Source: Nanchangia anserum (GTDB lineage Bacteria; Actinomycetota; Actinomycetes; Actinomycetales; Actinomycetaceae). Taken from it: a stretch of DNA of 64,000 nt. This document shows positions 19,487 to 27,699 of the stretch, one piece after another. Under the pieces are notes generated by a model that saw nothing but the letters and a program-made list of their open reading frames with translations, did no database searches and was not told where the DNA came from. The first letter of the stretch is position 1. Each line of letters opens with the position of its first letter. Both the position numbers and the translations under genes were made by a program. The stretch covers positions 1,054,001 through 1,118,000 of the forward strand of contig NZ_CP060506.1 of assembly GCF_015240065.1 (NCBI RefSeq), in the 5' to 3' direction.

Positions 19487-20599
19487 CTAGCCTCGCGCGC
19501 CCGCGCGAGCGTAGGCAGACTGCGCGGCATCGATGCTCGCCTTCCAGCTGAGCGACACCCTTTCCTGTGCCGCTGCCTGTAGCCCGATCACTCGCTGCTC
19601 GTCGCGCACGAGCGCCTCGATGACGCGGGCGAGCTCGCGATCGGAATGAGCAAGGATCCCGTCGGTGCCATCGGTGATGAAATCCGTGATCCCGGTGCCC
19701 GCACGAGCGAGAACGGGCAGGCCCGCGGCGCGCGCCTCGAGCGCGGCGATCCCAAACGACTCGTGCGTCGAGGCCAGGACAAACGCATCGGCACCCAGAT
19801 ACGCCATCTGTAGCCCCGCCTCATCCAGGCGCCCCGGGCACGTGACGACGTCGCCAAGGCGAGCCGCCCGGATGGCGCCGCGCACCGCCCGCAGCTGCGC
19901 TCCCTCGCCATACATGGTGAGCCGCGGGCAGTCCTCGCCCAGGCGGGCGCGCAGTCGCGCCATGATGGCGACGAGCGCGAGAGGCCGTTTGCGCGGCATG
20001 AAGCGCAAGGCGGTGACGAGATGCAGTGGGCGATTCGGCGAGGGCGGGGTTGGGCGGCACGCGGCGATGTGGCGCCAGCGTGAGAGCTCAACGCCGTTCG
20101 GAATGACGTCGACGTGCGCGCCACCGGCGACCTCGCAGACCTGCGCGGCGAGTGTCGTCGAGACGGCGCTAAGCACGATATGGTCGGGCAACTTTCCGTA
20201 GAGCCCGGTTGTCCGAAACACCGTCTTCCACCCGTCGAGCATGCAATGGAAGGTCACGACGCACGGGCAGCGATGACGTTTGACGCGGGCGAGCGCCTGG
20301 AGAGCCAGTGGCGAGACAACTCCCATGTGGATGTGGGCAACGTCGGCGCGGCGCAGCGCGGCGGCGAGCGTGGGACCGGCGAAAGGATTGACGGGAACAA
20401 AGCCGGGAAGCGGCAGGGCGGCACGCGTGACGTGCACGCCCGCCCCCATACCGCCGCGCTTGCGGGCGGGACCGGGTGAGGCCGTGACGACCTCAATCGT
20501 GTGACCGACACCGCCAAGACGCGTCGCAAGTCCGGCGACCTGCGATTCAATGCCGCCCATGTGGGGTGGATAGCAATCCGAGATCATCGCGATGCGCAT
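19487..20599 (-). CDS. Glycosyltransferase, GT4 family
   Basis: GT-B fold retaining glycosyltransferase, 370 residues. The N-terminal domain begins 'MRIAMISDCYPPHMGGIESQ' with the glycine-rich acceptor loop; the C-terminal nucleotide-sugar domain contains 'VTALRFMPRKRPLALV' and the EX7E-type region 'HESFGIAALEARAAGLPVLA'. The sequence resembles phosphatidylinositol mannosyltransferase-like enzymes, but donor and acceptor cannot be fixed from sequence. The ATG at 20599 has GAAGGAGG upstream. It stands alone between IclR and the tRNA array; no other envelope-glycan gene is adjacent. Confidence 0.88.
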   Translation of the reverse strand: MRIAMISDCYPPHMGGIESQVAGLATRLGGVGHTIEVVTASPGPARKRGGMGAGVHVTRAALPLPGFVPVNPFAGPTLAAALRRADVAHIHMGVVSPLALQALARVKRHRCPCVVTFHCMLDGWKTVFRTTGLYGKLPDHIVLSAVSTTLAAQVCEVAGGAHVDVIPNGVELSRWRHIAACRPTPPSPNRPLHLVTALRFMPRKRPLALVAIMARLRARLGEDCPRLTMYGEGAQLRAVRGAIRAARLGDVVTCPGRLDEAGLQMAYLGADAFVLASTHESFGIAALEARAAGLPVLARAGTGITDFITDGTDGILAHSDRELARVIEALVRDEQRVIGLQAAAQERVSLSWKASIDAAQSAYARAGARG

Positions 20600-20649
20600 G
20601 CGGCCTCCTTCGCTATCGGGCGCAGCCACGCAGCTCGCCACATATGCAA

Positions 20650-20673
20650 AAACCGCACTCGAAGGTGCGGTTT
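20650..20673 (-). terminator. Intrinsic terminator of the tRNA-Gln/Glu/Glu array
   Basis: 9-bp stem AAACCGCAC/GTGCGGTTT with a six-base loop. On the minus strand it ends in a TTTTT run, directly downstream of the last tRNA gene. Confidence 0.75.
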
Positions 20674-20679
20674 CCTGTG

Positions 20680-20752
20680 TACCCCCAGTCGGATTCGAAC
20701 CGGCGTTACCGCCGTGAGAGGGCGGCGTCCTAGACCTCTAGACGATGGGGGC
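20680..20752 (-). tRNA. tRNA-Glu (anticodon CTC), copy 2
   Basis: A 73-nt cloverleaf with acceptor GCCCCCA and T-arm CCGGTTCGAATCCGA. The anticodon loop CTCTCAC reads GAG. It is nearly identical to the copy at 20769-20841 apart from acceptor-stem and D-loop changes. G1 pairs with T72; CCA is not encoded. Confidence 0.94.
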
Positions 20753-20768
20753 CGGACAACGATCACTG

Positions 20769-20841
20769 TACCCCTAGCCGGATTCGAACCGGCGTTACCG
20801 CCGTGAGAGGGCGGCGTCCTAGGCCTCTAGACGATAGGGGC
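20769..20841 (-). tRNA. tRNA-Glu (anticodon CTC), copy 1
   Basis: A 73-nt cloverleaf with acceptor GCCCCTA paired to TAGGGGT, anticodon stem CCGCC/GGCGG and anticodon CTC. It is separated from the second copy by 16 bases, so the two are processed from one transcript. Confidence 0.94.
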
Positions 20842-20881
20842 AGATCGCGTTATTCATAAATCAGTTCGCGAACGGAACTGG

Positions 20882-20953
20882 CTGGGGTACCAGGACTCGA
20901 ACCTAGAATGGCTGAACCAGAATCAGCTGTGTTGCCAATTACACCATACCCCA
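20882..20953 (-). tRNA. tRNA-Gln (anticodon CTG)
   Basis: A 72-nt cloverleaf with acceptor TGGGGTA/TACCCCA, anticodon stem GCTGA/TCAGC and loop TTCTGGT giving CTG. It is first in a Gln-Glu-Glu array downstream of gltX, which is apt because GltX charges Glu (and often tRNA-Gln) in actinobacteria. Confidence 0.94.
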
Positions 20954-21051
20954 TAGGGTTTGCGCCCCGGCGATTCCTCGCCGTTCCGGGCACAGACAAC
21001 AACTGTAGCGGAGGCTTTCAGTGTTGCCAAATCCCTCGCTTATGCAACACA

Positions 21052-22560
21052 TCACGCCTGTAGGTGCCGCTCCAGCGCCGCCAGCCGGGTCGCCGTGCGC
21101 TCGCGTCCGAGCAACTCCATCGAGTTGAAGACGGGGATCGACACGTTCGTTCCCGTGATGGCGACGAACAGGGGCGCAAACGCGATGCGCGGCTTGATGC
21201 CCAATTCCTCGGCGCGCTCCAGCATGGCTTCCTTGATGGCGTCCGCCTCCCAGGGGCCGTCGCCCTCGGCGAGCTCGCGGGCCGCGCGCAAGACGTCTGG
21301 GGCCGAGTCGCGCAGCTTCGCCACCGGCTTGTCCTCGTACGTCACGGCATCGTCATCGGCGAGCAGGAAGCCGATCATCTGGGGCACCTCGCCCAGCACC
21401 TTGACGCGGGTCTGGGCAAGCTTAGCCGCGGCGGTGAGCATGTGGCGCGCATCCTCGGGAACCTCGTCGAGGCTATCGGCCTCGATGAGGCCGGCAGCGC
21501 GCAGATAGGGCGTGCAGCGAGCGACGAAGTCCTCCGGGTCGAGCAGGCGCAGCTGTTCGGCGTTGATGGCCAAGCATTTCTTCTGGTCAAAGCGTGCCGG
21601 GTTCGGGTTGACGTCGGTGATGTCGAAGGCCTCGATGAGCTCTGCCGCGCTGAAGACGTCGCGGTCGGGGGCGATCGACCACCCGAGCAGCGCGAGGTAG
21701 TTCAGCAGACCCTCAGGGATCATCCCGGCCTCGCGGTGAAGCAGGAGGTTCGATTCAGGGTCGCGTTTGGACAGCTTCTTATTCCCCTCCCCCATGACGT
21801 AGGGCAGGTGACCAAACTCGGGCATGGCCTCAGCGATGCCCAATTCGATGAGGGCACGATAGAGGACAATCTGGCGCGGGGTCGACGACAGCAGGTCTTC
21901 GCCACGCAAGACGTGGGTGATCCGCATCATCGCGTCGTCAACGGGGTTGACAAGCGTGTAGAGCGGGTCGCCGTTGCCGCGAACGATGACGTAATCGGGG
22001 ACCGACCCCGCCTTGAACGTGATCTCGCCGCGGACGAGGTCGGTGAAGGTGATGTCGTCGTCGGGCATGCGCATTCGCAGCACGGGCTCGCGCCCCTGCG
22101 CGCGGTAGGCCGCTTTCTGTTCCTCACTGAGGTCGCGATCGAAACCGTCGTAGCCGAGGTTGGGGTTACGGCCGTTGGCCTCGTGGCGCGCCCGGATTTC
22201 CTCGGGCGTCGAGTACGACTCGTAGGCATAGCCCCCCTCGACGAGGCGGCGGGCGACGTCGGCGTAGATGTCCATGCGTTCACTCTGGCGATAGGGGCCG
22301 TAGTCGCCGCCTTTGCCTACGCCTTCGTCCCAATCCAGTCCCAGCCAGCGCAGCGAGTCGAGGATCTGCTCGAAGGATTCTTCCGAGTCGCGCTTGGCGT
22401 CGGTGTCTTCAATGCGAAAGACGAATGTCCCCCCGGTATGGCGAGCATAGGCCCAGTTGAACAGGCAGGTTCTCACCATGCCGACGTGAGGGGTCCCCGT
22501 CGGCGAGGGGCAGAAGCGGACGCGGATCGGGGAAGCAGCAGTCGTGTCACTCACCCGCAC
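21052..22560 (-). CDS. gltX: Glutamate--tRNA ligase
   Basis: Class I synthetase of 502 residues that charges tRNA-Glu and, in bacteria lacking GlnRS, misacylates tRNA-Gln for GatCAB. The HIGH-type motif is in '[19 protein letters not shown]' and the KMSKS-type motif is 'KLSKRDPES'; '[13 protein letters not shown]' is also a family signature. Start is GTG 22560 or GTG 22554. The upstream gap to the divergent aminotransferase gene is only 21 bp, so the two promoters must overlap. The downstream tRNA-Gln/Glu/Glu array gives a compact glutamate-charging locus. Confidence 0.96.
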   Translation of the reverse strand: MRVSDTTAASPIRVRFCPSPTGTPHVGMVRTCLFNWAYARHTGGTFVFRIEDTDAKRDSEESFEQILDSLRWLGLDWDEGVGKGGDYGPYRQSERMDIYADVARRLVEGGYAYESYSTPEEIRARHEANGRNPNLGYDGFDRDLSEEQKAAYRAQGREPVLRMRMPDDDITFTDLVRGEITFKAGSVPDYVIVRGNGDPLYTLVNPVDDAMMRITHVLRGEDLLSSTPRQIVLYRALIELGIAEAMPEFGHLPYVMGEGNKKLSKRDPESNLLLHREAGMIPEGLLNYLALLGWSIAPDRDVFSAAELIEAFDITDVNPNPARFDQKKCLAINAEQLRLLDPEDFVARCTPYLRAAGLIEADSLDEVPEDARHMLTAAAKLAQTRVKVLGEVPQMIGFLLADDDAVTYEDKPVAKLRDSAPDVLRAARELAEGDGPWEADAIKEAMLERAEELGIKPRIAFAPLFVAITGTNVSIPVFNSMELLGRERTATRLAALERHLQA

Positions 22561-22577
22561 AGCCTATCGCGGGGCGG

Positions 22578-22583
22578 CATAAT
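22578..22583 (+). promoter_or_regulatory. -10 element of the aminotransferase gene, leaderless spacing
   Basis: CATAAT lies seven bases before the ATG at 22591. It overlaps the earlier ATG at 22582, arguing that the gene starts at 22591 on a leaderless mRNA. Confidence 0.5.
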
Positions 22584-22590
22584 GACCACC

Positions 22591-23790
22591 ATGACGCCTA
22601 CCGATAACCCCGCCGATCTCGTCGCCACCTGGGACCGCCTAACTGTCACTGACATGTACGCGCGTGGGGGCTGCAAGTGGAGTCAGCGCCACCCCGACAC
22701 CGGCGAGGTCGTGTTGGGGGCCGGGGTTGCCGAGCACGACCTGGGCCTTCCCGCGGCGGTTCGCGTCGCGCTGCACCGCCTCGTCGAGGATGGCACCCTC
22801 GGTTATCCCCCGCCGGGATTGGCAGACGCCGCGATCGAGGCCTTCTGCGGGTTTGCCGCTACTCGCTACGGGTGGACCGTCGCGCCCGAGGCCGTGACGC
22901 TCACGGGCGATGTGCTGTCGATCCTGCGCGCCCAGATCCTCACCGTGACGAATCCCGGCGACGCGATCGTCGTTCCGACCCCGGCGTACTGGGTGTTTCG
23001 GACGATCCCGGAGAAACTCGATCGGCGCCTCGTTGAGGTGCCGAGCCTGCGCCAAGGTGGTCGCTGGGTTCTCGACACCGATCGGATCGCGCGCGAGGTC
23101 GACGCCGGGGCTCGTCTCGTCATCCTGTGCAACCCGTGGAACCCGACCGGCCGCGTGCTCTCGCACCCCGAGCTCGAGGCCTTTGCCGATGCGACGGTAG
23201 CGCGCGGGGCGTGGGTCTTCGCCGACGAAATTCATGCACCCCTGACCCTGCCCGGTCACACCCATGTCCCCTTCACTACGATCGACCGCGACGTCGCCGG
23301 TCGCACGGTGGTGGCGATGGCGGCGTCGAAGGCCTTCAACACGCCCGGACTGCGCTGTGCTCAGGCGATTATCGAAGACCGCGACGTCGCCGCGCTCATG
23401 AGCGATCCCCTCGCCCGGTACGCCGGCGGGGCCTCGACGCCGGGGATCGTCGCCACCGAGCGCGTGTACGCCGAAGGAGTGATGTGGCTCGACGCCGCCT
23501 GTCGCTACATCGACGACGTCATGAGCGAGGTCCGCGACAGTATTGGTGACGACAGCGGAATCGTCATGGACGTTCCCGAGGCAACCTACATCTCCCTGTG
23601 GGATTGCCGCGACACCGCGCGCGCTGATGCCCCCTTTGCCGCGGCCTTGGACCACGGTGTCATGGGTAACGACGGGGCCGGCGTGGGGAGAGGCTACGAA
23701 TCCTATCTGCGCCTAAACTTCGGCACGGGGCGCGCCCCCGCGCGCGATATCGCCGCCCGCGTGATCGAGGCGCTCACCGAGTCGCATTGA
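22591..23790 (+). CDS. PLP-dependent aminotransferase / C-S lyase, PatB-MalY type
   Basis: Fold type I PLP protein of 399 residues. It resembles MalY/PatB cystathionine beta-lyases more than true aminotransferases: N-terminal 'KWSQRHPDTGEVVLGAGVAEHDLGLP', 'PTPAYWVFRTIP', 'LCNPWNPTGRVLS', 'FADEIHAPLTLPGHTHVPF' and 'AASKAFNTPGLRCAQAII' with the PLP Lys, and a C-terminal 'YLRLNFGTGRAPARDI' binding the carboxylate. It probably cleaves C-S bonds of cystathionine or cysteine conjugates. The ATG at 22591 is favoured by the -10 at 22578-22583; ATG 22582 is also possible. It is divergent from gltX and convergent with the first AGCS symporter gene. Confidence 0.85.
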   Translation: MTPTDNPADLVATWDRLTVTDMYARGGCKWSQRHPDTGEVVLGAGVAEHDLGLPAAVRVALHRLVEDGTLGYPPPGLADAAIEAFCGFAATRYGWTVAPEAVTLTGDVLSILRAQILTVTNPGDAIVVPTPAYWVFRTIPEKLDRRLVEVPSLRQGGRWVLDTDRIAREVDAGARLVILCNPWNPTGRVLSHPELEAFADATVARGAWVFADEIHAPLTLPGHTHVPFTTIDRDVAGRTVVAMAASKAFNTPGLRCAQAIIEDRDVAALMSDPLARYAGGASTPGIVATERVYAEGVMWLDAACRYIDDVMSEVRDSIGDDSGIVMDVPEATYISLWDCRDTARADAPFAAALDHGVMGNDGAGVGRGYESYLRLNFGTGRAPARDIAARVIEALTESH

Positions 23791-25243
23791 GGCGCCTGGA
23801 GACCTCGGCGTGTTCCTCGGTCCATACGCTGTCGGGAACGTCACGGGCGTATCCGACCCTCGCTGAGACGAAGATCGGCTGGGCGATTCCCGCCCGACGC
23901 TGGCGGTCATAATCGCGAAGCGCGCCCACGCCGTAACGCATGAGGAGGAACAGCGCGCACATGTTGACGATCGTCATGAGTGCGAGCGCGAGGTCGGCAA
24001 GCGTCCACGCGAGTTCGATCTTGGCCAGAGCACCCAGACCCACGGCGACGATCATGAGCACGTGCAGCCCCACAGTCGAGCGTTTGCCACCACCCAGGTA
24101 GTCGATGTTGATTTCGGCGAAGACGGAGTAGCCGAGCGTCGAGGAGTAGGCGAACAGGAACACGATGAGAGTCATGAACCCGATCGTCCATCCCGTGCCA
24201 TAGTCGAGGTGATAGGTCAGCGCGCTCTGGGCGAGTAGGGAGTCGTCGAGCTCCTGTCCGGGTCGATACACTGTCGGCCCTGCAAGCAAGATCATGAAGC
24301 CGGTGGCCGAACACACGAGGATCGTGTCGACGAACGTTCCCAGCGCCTGGATGAGCCCCTGCTGCACGGGGTGAGCGACCTCGGCGGTGGCGGCGCCGTT
24401 GGGCATCGATCCCTGCCCCGCCTCGTTGGAGAATAGGCCGCGCTTGGCACCATTGAGGATTGTCGCGAACACGCCCCCGGCCGTCCCCGAGAGCGCGGAA
24501 TCCAGTCCGAACGCGCCCCGAAACACCTCGGAGAGCACGCCGGGCAGCTCGGTGATATTAACGGCGATGATGACGACGGCGATCGCCAGGTAAATGATCG
24601 CCATGAAAGGAACGATGAGCTCGGTCACGCGTGCGACGACGCGCAGCCCCTTGAGCATGATGGGGACGGAAATGAGCACGAGGATGACGGCGGTCGCCCA
24701 CGGCGACAGACCCATCGCCGAGTGGAACTGGACGGCGATCGTGTTCGACTGGACCATCGGGAAGATAAGTCCGTAAGAAAAGACGAGGAGGACGGCAAAG
24801 ATGACGCCCCACGTGCGCGAACCCAGCCCCCGTTCGATGTAGTAGGCCGGTCCCCCGCGGTAAATCCGATCGCCCCAGCGCACCTTGAACACCTGGGCGA
24901 GCGTCGATTCCATGAACGACGTCGCCATGCCGAGCAGGGCGACGATCCACATCCACAACAGCGCGCCCGGGCCACCAACGATGAGAGCGAGGGCAACGCC
25001 GGCGATGTTGCCCGTCCCCACCCGCGAGGCCAGCCCGACGGTGAAAGCTTGGAACGACGAGAGCGACTCGCCCGAGCCTCGCCGCGAATGCACCATGAGT
25101 CGCAGGGCCGTTCCCAGGTGACGCAGCTGGACCCCACGCGTGGCAATGGTGAAGACGAGTCCCAATCCGACGAGGATGTAGATGAGGATGTTCGTCGAGA
25201 TAAAGCCCTCGATCGCGGCGACGGCATCGGTGAATGCGGACAT
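23774..25243 (-). CDS. Na+:alanine/glycine symporter, AGCS family (paralogue 1)
   Basis: Membrane symporter of 489 residues with about ten to eleven hydrophobic segments, taking up alanine or glycine with Na+. The family signature is present: 'RVGTGNIAGVALALIVGGPG', followed by 'ESTLAQVFKVRWGDRIYRGGP' and 'GAKRGLFSNEAGQGSMPNGA'. It is the most diverged of the five paralogues in this window: its cytosolic tail reads 'IFVSARVGYARDVPDSVW' in place of 'RDNPHLPG'. It is transcribed from its own promoter after the FAH-like gene's hairpin (25332-25362), and its 3' end overlaps that of the aminotransferase gene by 17 bp. Confidence 0.93.
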   Translation of the reverse strand: MSAFTDAVAAIEGFISTNILIYILVGLGLVFTIATRGVQLRHLGTALRLMVHSRRGSGESLSSFQAFTVGLASRVGTGNIAGVALALIVGGPGALLWMWIVALLGMATSFMESTLAQVFKVRWGDRIYRGGPAYYIERGLGSRTWGVIFAVLLVFSYGLIFPMVQSNTIAVQFHSAMGLSPWATAVILVLISVPIMLKGLRVVARVTELIVPFMAIIYLAIAVVIIAVNITELPGVLSEVFRGAFGLDSALSGTAGGVFATILNGAKRGLFSNEAGQGSMPNGAATAEVAHPVQQGLIQALGTFVDTILVCSATGFMILLAGPTVYRPGQELDDSLLAQSALTYHLDYGTGWTIGFMTLIVFLFAYSSTLGYSVFAEINIDYLGGGKRSTVGLHVLMIVAVGLGALAKIELAWTLADLALALMTIVNMCALFLLMRYGVGALRDYDRQRRAGIAQPIFVSARVGYARDVPDSVWTEEHAEVSRRLNATR

Positions 25244-25331
25244 GGAGACCTCTTCAACGCATGGGGATGAGCGTGGACGACGCTAGCGCAGGCATCACGC
25301 CCACCGATCCCGCGCCCGAGTGGCGGACACG

Positions 25332-25362
25332 GTGAGACCGCCCCTATGAGGGGCGGTCTCAC
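25332..25362 (-). terminator. Hairpin after the FAH-like gene
   Basis: Perfect 13-bp stem GTGAGACCGCCCC/GGGGCGGTCTCAC with loop TATGA, twelve bases past the stop. It has no T-run. It separates the FAH-like gene from AGCS paralogue 1. Confidence 0.65.
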
Positions 25363-25374
25363 TCTCACTCGCTC

Positions 25375-26101
25375 TCAGTTCGCTCGAATAACCGCGTGGA
25401 GATCGCCGAGCAGCGCGTGGCTTATCGTCACGTGCTCGCCCGCGGCCACGTCGACGCGTGCCGGCCACGGAACCATGACGATGTCACCGGGCAGCAACGT
25501 GGCGATCGCGCTGGCGCGCGCCAGAGCATCCTCGAGACGGAACGGCGTGGGCTCGACCTCACGGACGGTCTCGCCCGCCTCAATCGTCACGGCATCGGTG
25601 TGGGGATCGGCCTGCGACATGACCTCGATCCACGGGCCGATGGGGCAGGCGCGATCCCATGTGCTCGCCACTCCCCGATCGACATCGGCGGCGGTGAAGC
25701 GCGCCGCCAGACACGTCCCCAGCGCTAGGTCGCGAGCAGCCTCAGCGGCGACATCCTTGAGGATCGTCTTGACGACGATGGCGATCCCCGCCTCAACCTG
25801 GATCTTCCCCGCCCATGACGGCGCGACGACGGGATCGTCAGGGCCGGCGATCGCCGTGTTCGGCACGATATCGACGCGCTGGGCACCGATCGGTCCGGCC
25901 AAGCCGGGCGCATCGAGGACGAGCATCTTCGAGCGCGGCAACACCGGCGAGCAGACGCTCCTCGCCGAGGGTGAAAAACGCCCCCGAATGCTCGACCTGC
26001 TGGAACAGCGGGTCCCCGGTGAGACCGATGATCCGTGAGCCGGCGTCCTCGAGAATGCCGTAGGTCGGATGATCGCTGGCCGAAACCCTGACGATGCGCA
26101 T
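25375..26101 (-). CDS. Fumarylacetoacetate hydrolase-like protein (frame break, altered metal site)
   Basis: FAH-fold protein of about 242 residues. The N-terminal part 'MRIVRVSASDHPTYGILEDA' and the C-terminal 'ALARASAIATLLPGDIVMVP' region lie in different frames; the break is near 25945, after 'GEERLLA', where the other frame continues 'PVLPRSKMLVLDAPG'. FAH enzymes bind Mg/Ca through an EGE motif plus an Asp; here the equivalent reads 'KIQVEAGIAIVV', lacking the second acidic residue, and the usual NDVSARD is absent. It may be non-catalytic. FAH-like genes commonly neighbour gltX in actinobacteria (Rv2993c/Rv2992c); here a symporter and an aminotransferase intervene. It starts 12 bases after the AGCS 2 stop. 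Confidence 0.7.
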
Positions 26102-26113
26102 GTCGCCCCTCTC

Positions 26114-27676
26114 TCAGTCGCGCTGGCGCACGAGCCAGGCGAGAAAGTCCTCGTGATCGGCGGGCGCGTCTTTCGCCCGCGCATCGACACTAGCCGCCCA
26201 CGATTCGCGTGACCACACGTCACCGGCGAGGTTGCCCGGCAGGTGGGGATTGTCGCGCGCAATGAACGTGATGTCGTCGATAGGAGTTCCGCCGCGCAGC
26301 TGGGCCTGATAGTCCCGCAGCGCTCCGATCGCCCACTTGGAGAGGCGAACGACGGCGTAGATGTTCATGATCGCGCAGATCGCGGACATCCAGTCGGCGA
26401 TGGCCCACACGACATCAAGCTCGATGATCGAGCCGACGACGATGCCGGCCAACACGAGAGTTTTCAGGCTGCGGCAGCGGCAGTCGATCCCGAAGAGGAA
26501 CTTGATGTTTCCCTCGGCATAGGCGTAGTTGCCGATCATCGTCGAATAGCCGAAGACGATGATGATGACGAGCATGAGGGGGGTCGTCCACTCCCCCAGC
26601 GTCCCGACTGCCTGAAGCGTCATCGTCGCCCCATCGGCGCCCGTCGACTCGGCACCAGGTGTGTAGAGGCCGGAGACCATGATGATGAACGCCGTGCACG
26701 TGCACACGACCATCGTGTCGGCGAAGACGCCGAGCGACTGAATGAATCCCTGCTTGGCGGGGTGATTGACCGTCGCGGTGGCAGCGGCGTTGGGAACGGT
26801 GCCCATGCCGGCCTCGTTGGACAGCAGGCCCCGTCGTGTGCCTTGGACGAGAGCGGCGACAATGCCGCCGATAACGCCGCCGGTGATCGAGTGGATGCCG
26901 AAGGCGTAGGTGAAGATCCAGCCGATGACCGTCGGGATCATCGAGGCGTGGGCGATAAGCATCGCCACGGCCAGCAACAGGTACGCGACTGCCATGACGG
27001 GGGCGAGGAACTCGGTCAGACGCGCGACCGGCTTCACCCCGCCGATGATGAACGGAGCCGAGAAGAGGAAGAGGATGAGCGCCATCGTCCACTTGGGGAC
27101 GTCGTAGACGTCGGAGGCCACCGTCGCCACCGTGTTGGCCTGGAGCATTTCAAAGGCGAAGCCCTTGGTAAGGATCAGGCACACGGCGAACACCGTCGCG
27201 AGTTTCTTCAGCCCCAACCCGTCGCGAAGATAGAACGCAGGTCCGCCGCGGAACGTCCCATCGGGGTTGCGCACCTTATAGATCTGGGCCAGCGTCGACT
27301 CGAGGAACGCCGTCGACATTCCGAGGAAGGCGACGACCCACATCCAGAAGATCGCGCCCGGGCCACCCAGGCTCAACGCAATGGCGACACCGGCGATGTT
27401 GCCCGTGCCGACACGATCGGCCAGGCCCAGGGCGAATGCCTGGAAACTCGAGATGCCATCGGCGCCGGCCCCCTTGCGCGAGCCGAGGACAGTCTTGAGC
27501 ATATGAGCGAAATAACGCAGCTGCACGCCGCCGGAGGTGAGCGTCAAAACGATCCCGCCGGCGAGCAGAACCGCGAGAATGACCCACGCCATCGTGGATG
27601 AATACGCGTCCGCGAGGAAACCGCCGATACTCGAGTTCAGCTGTTCAAAGGTAGATGGTGATGCTGGCACGTGCAT
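26114..27676 (-). CDS. Na+:alanine/glycine symporter, AGCS family (paralogue 2)
   Basis: A 520-residue symporter with multiple membrane helices. Signature 'RVGTGNIAGVAIALSLGGPG', then 'ESTLAQIYKVRNPDGTFRGGP' and 'GTRRGLLSNEAGMGTVPNAA'. The tail carries the shared motif 'IARDNPHLPGNLAGDVW'. It is closest in text to paralogue 3: both have a ~20-residue N-terminal extension before the first helix and the inserted segment 'TPGAESTGADGATMTL' between late helices. The ATG at 27676 follows GAAGG. It begins 23 bases after the paralogue 3 stop and ends 12 bases before the FAH-like gene, so the three form one unit. Confidence 0.93.
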   Translation of the reverse strand: MHVPASPSTFEQLNSSIGGFLADAYSSTMAWVILAVLLAGGIVLTLTSGGVQLRYFAHMLKTVLGSRKGAGADGISSFQAFALGLADRVGTGNIAGVAIALSLGGPGAIFWMWVVAFLGMSTAFLESTLAQIYKVRNPDGTFRGGPAFYLRDGLGLKKLATVFAVCLILTKGFAFEMLQANTVATVASDVYDVPKWTMALILFLFSAPFIIGGVKPVARLTEFLAPVMAVAYLLLAVAMLIAHASMIPTVIGWIFTYAFGIHSITGGVIGGIVAALVQGTRRGLLSNEAGMGTVPNAAATATVNHPAKQGFIQSLGVFADTMVVCTCTAFIIMVSGLYTPGAESTGADGATMTLQAVGTLGEWTTPLMLVIIIVFGYSTMIGNYAYAEGNIKFLFGIDCRCRSLKTLVLAGIVVGSIIELDVVWAIADWMSAICAIMNIYAVVRLSKWAIGALRDYQAQLRGGTPIDDITFIARDNPHLPGNLAGDVWSRESWAASVDARAKDAPADHEDFLAWLVRQRD

Positions 27677-27699
27677 ATATCGCCTTCTTTCCGGTTGTA

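Noticed and set aside
21064-22581. Long in-frame N-terminal extension of the aminotransferase gene
   Set aside because: It runs antisense through gltX; the conserved protein begins after 22582-22591.
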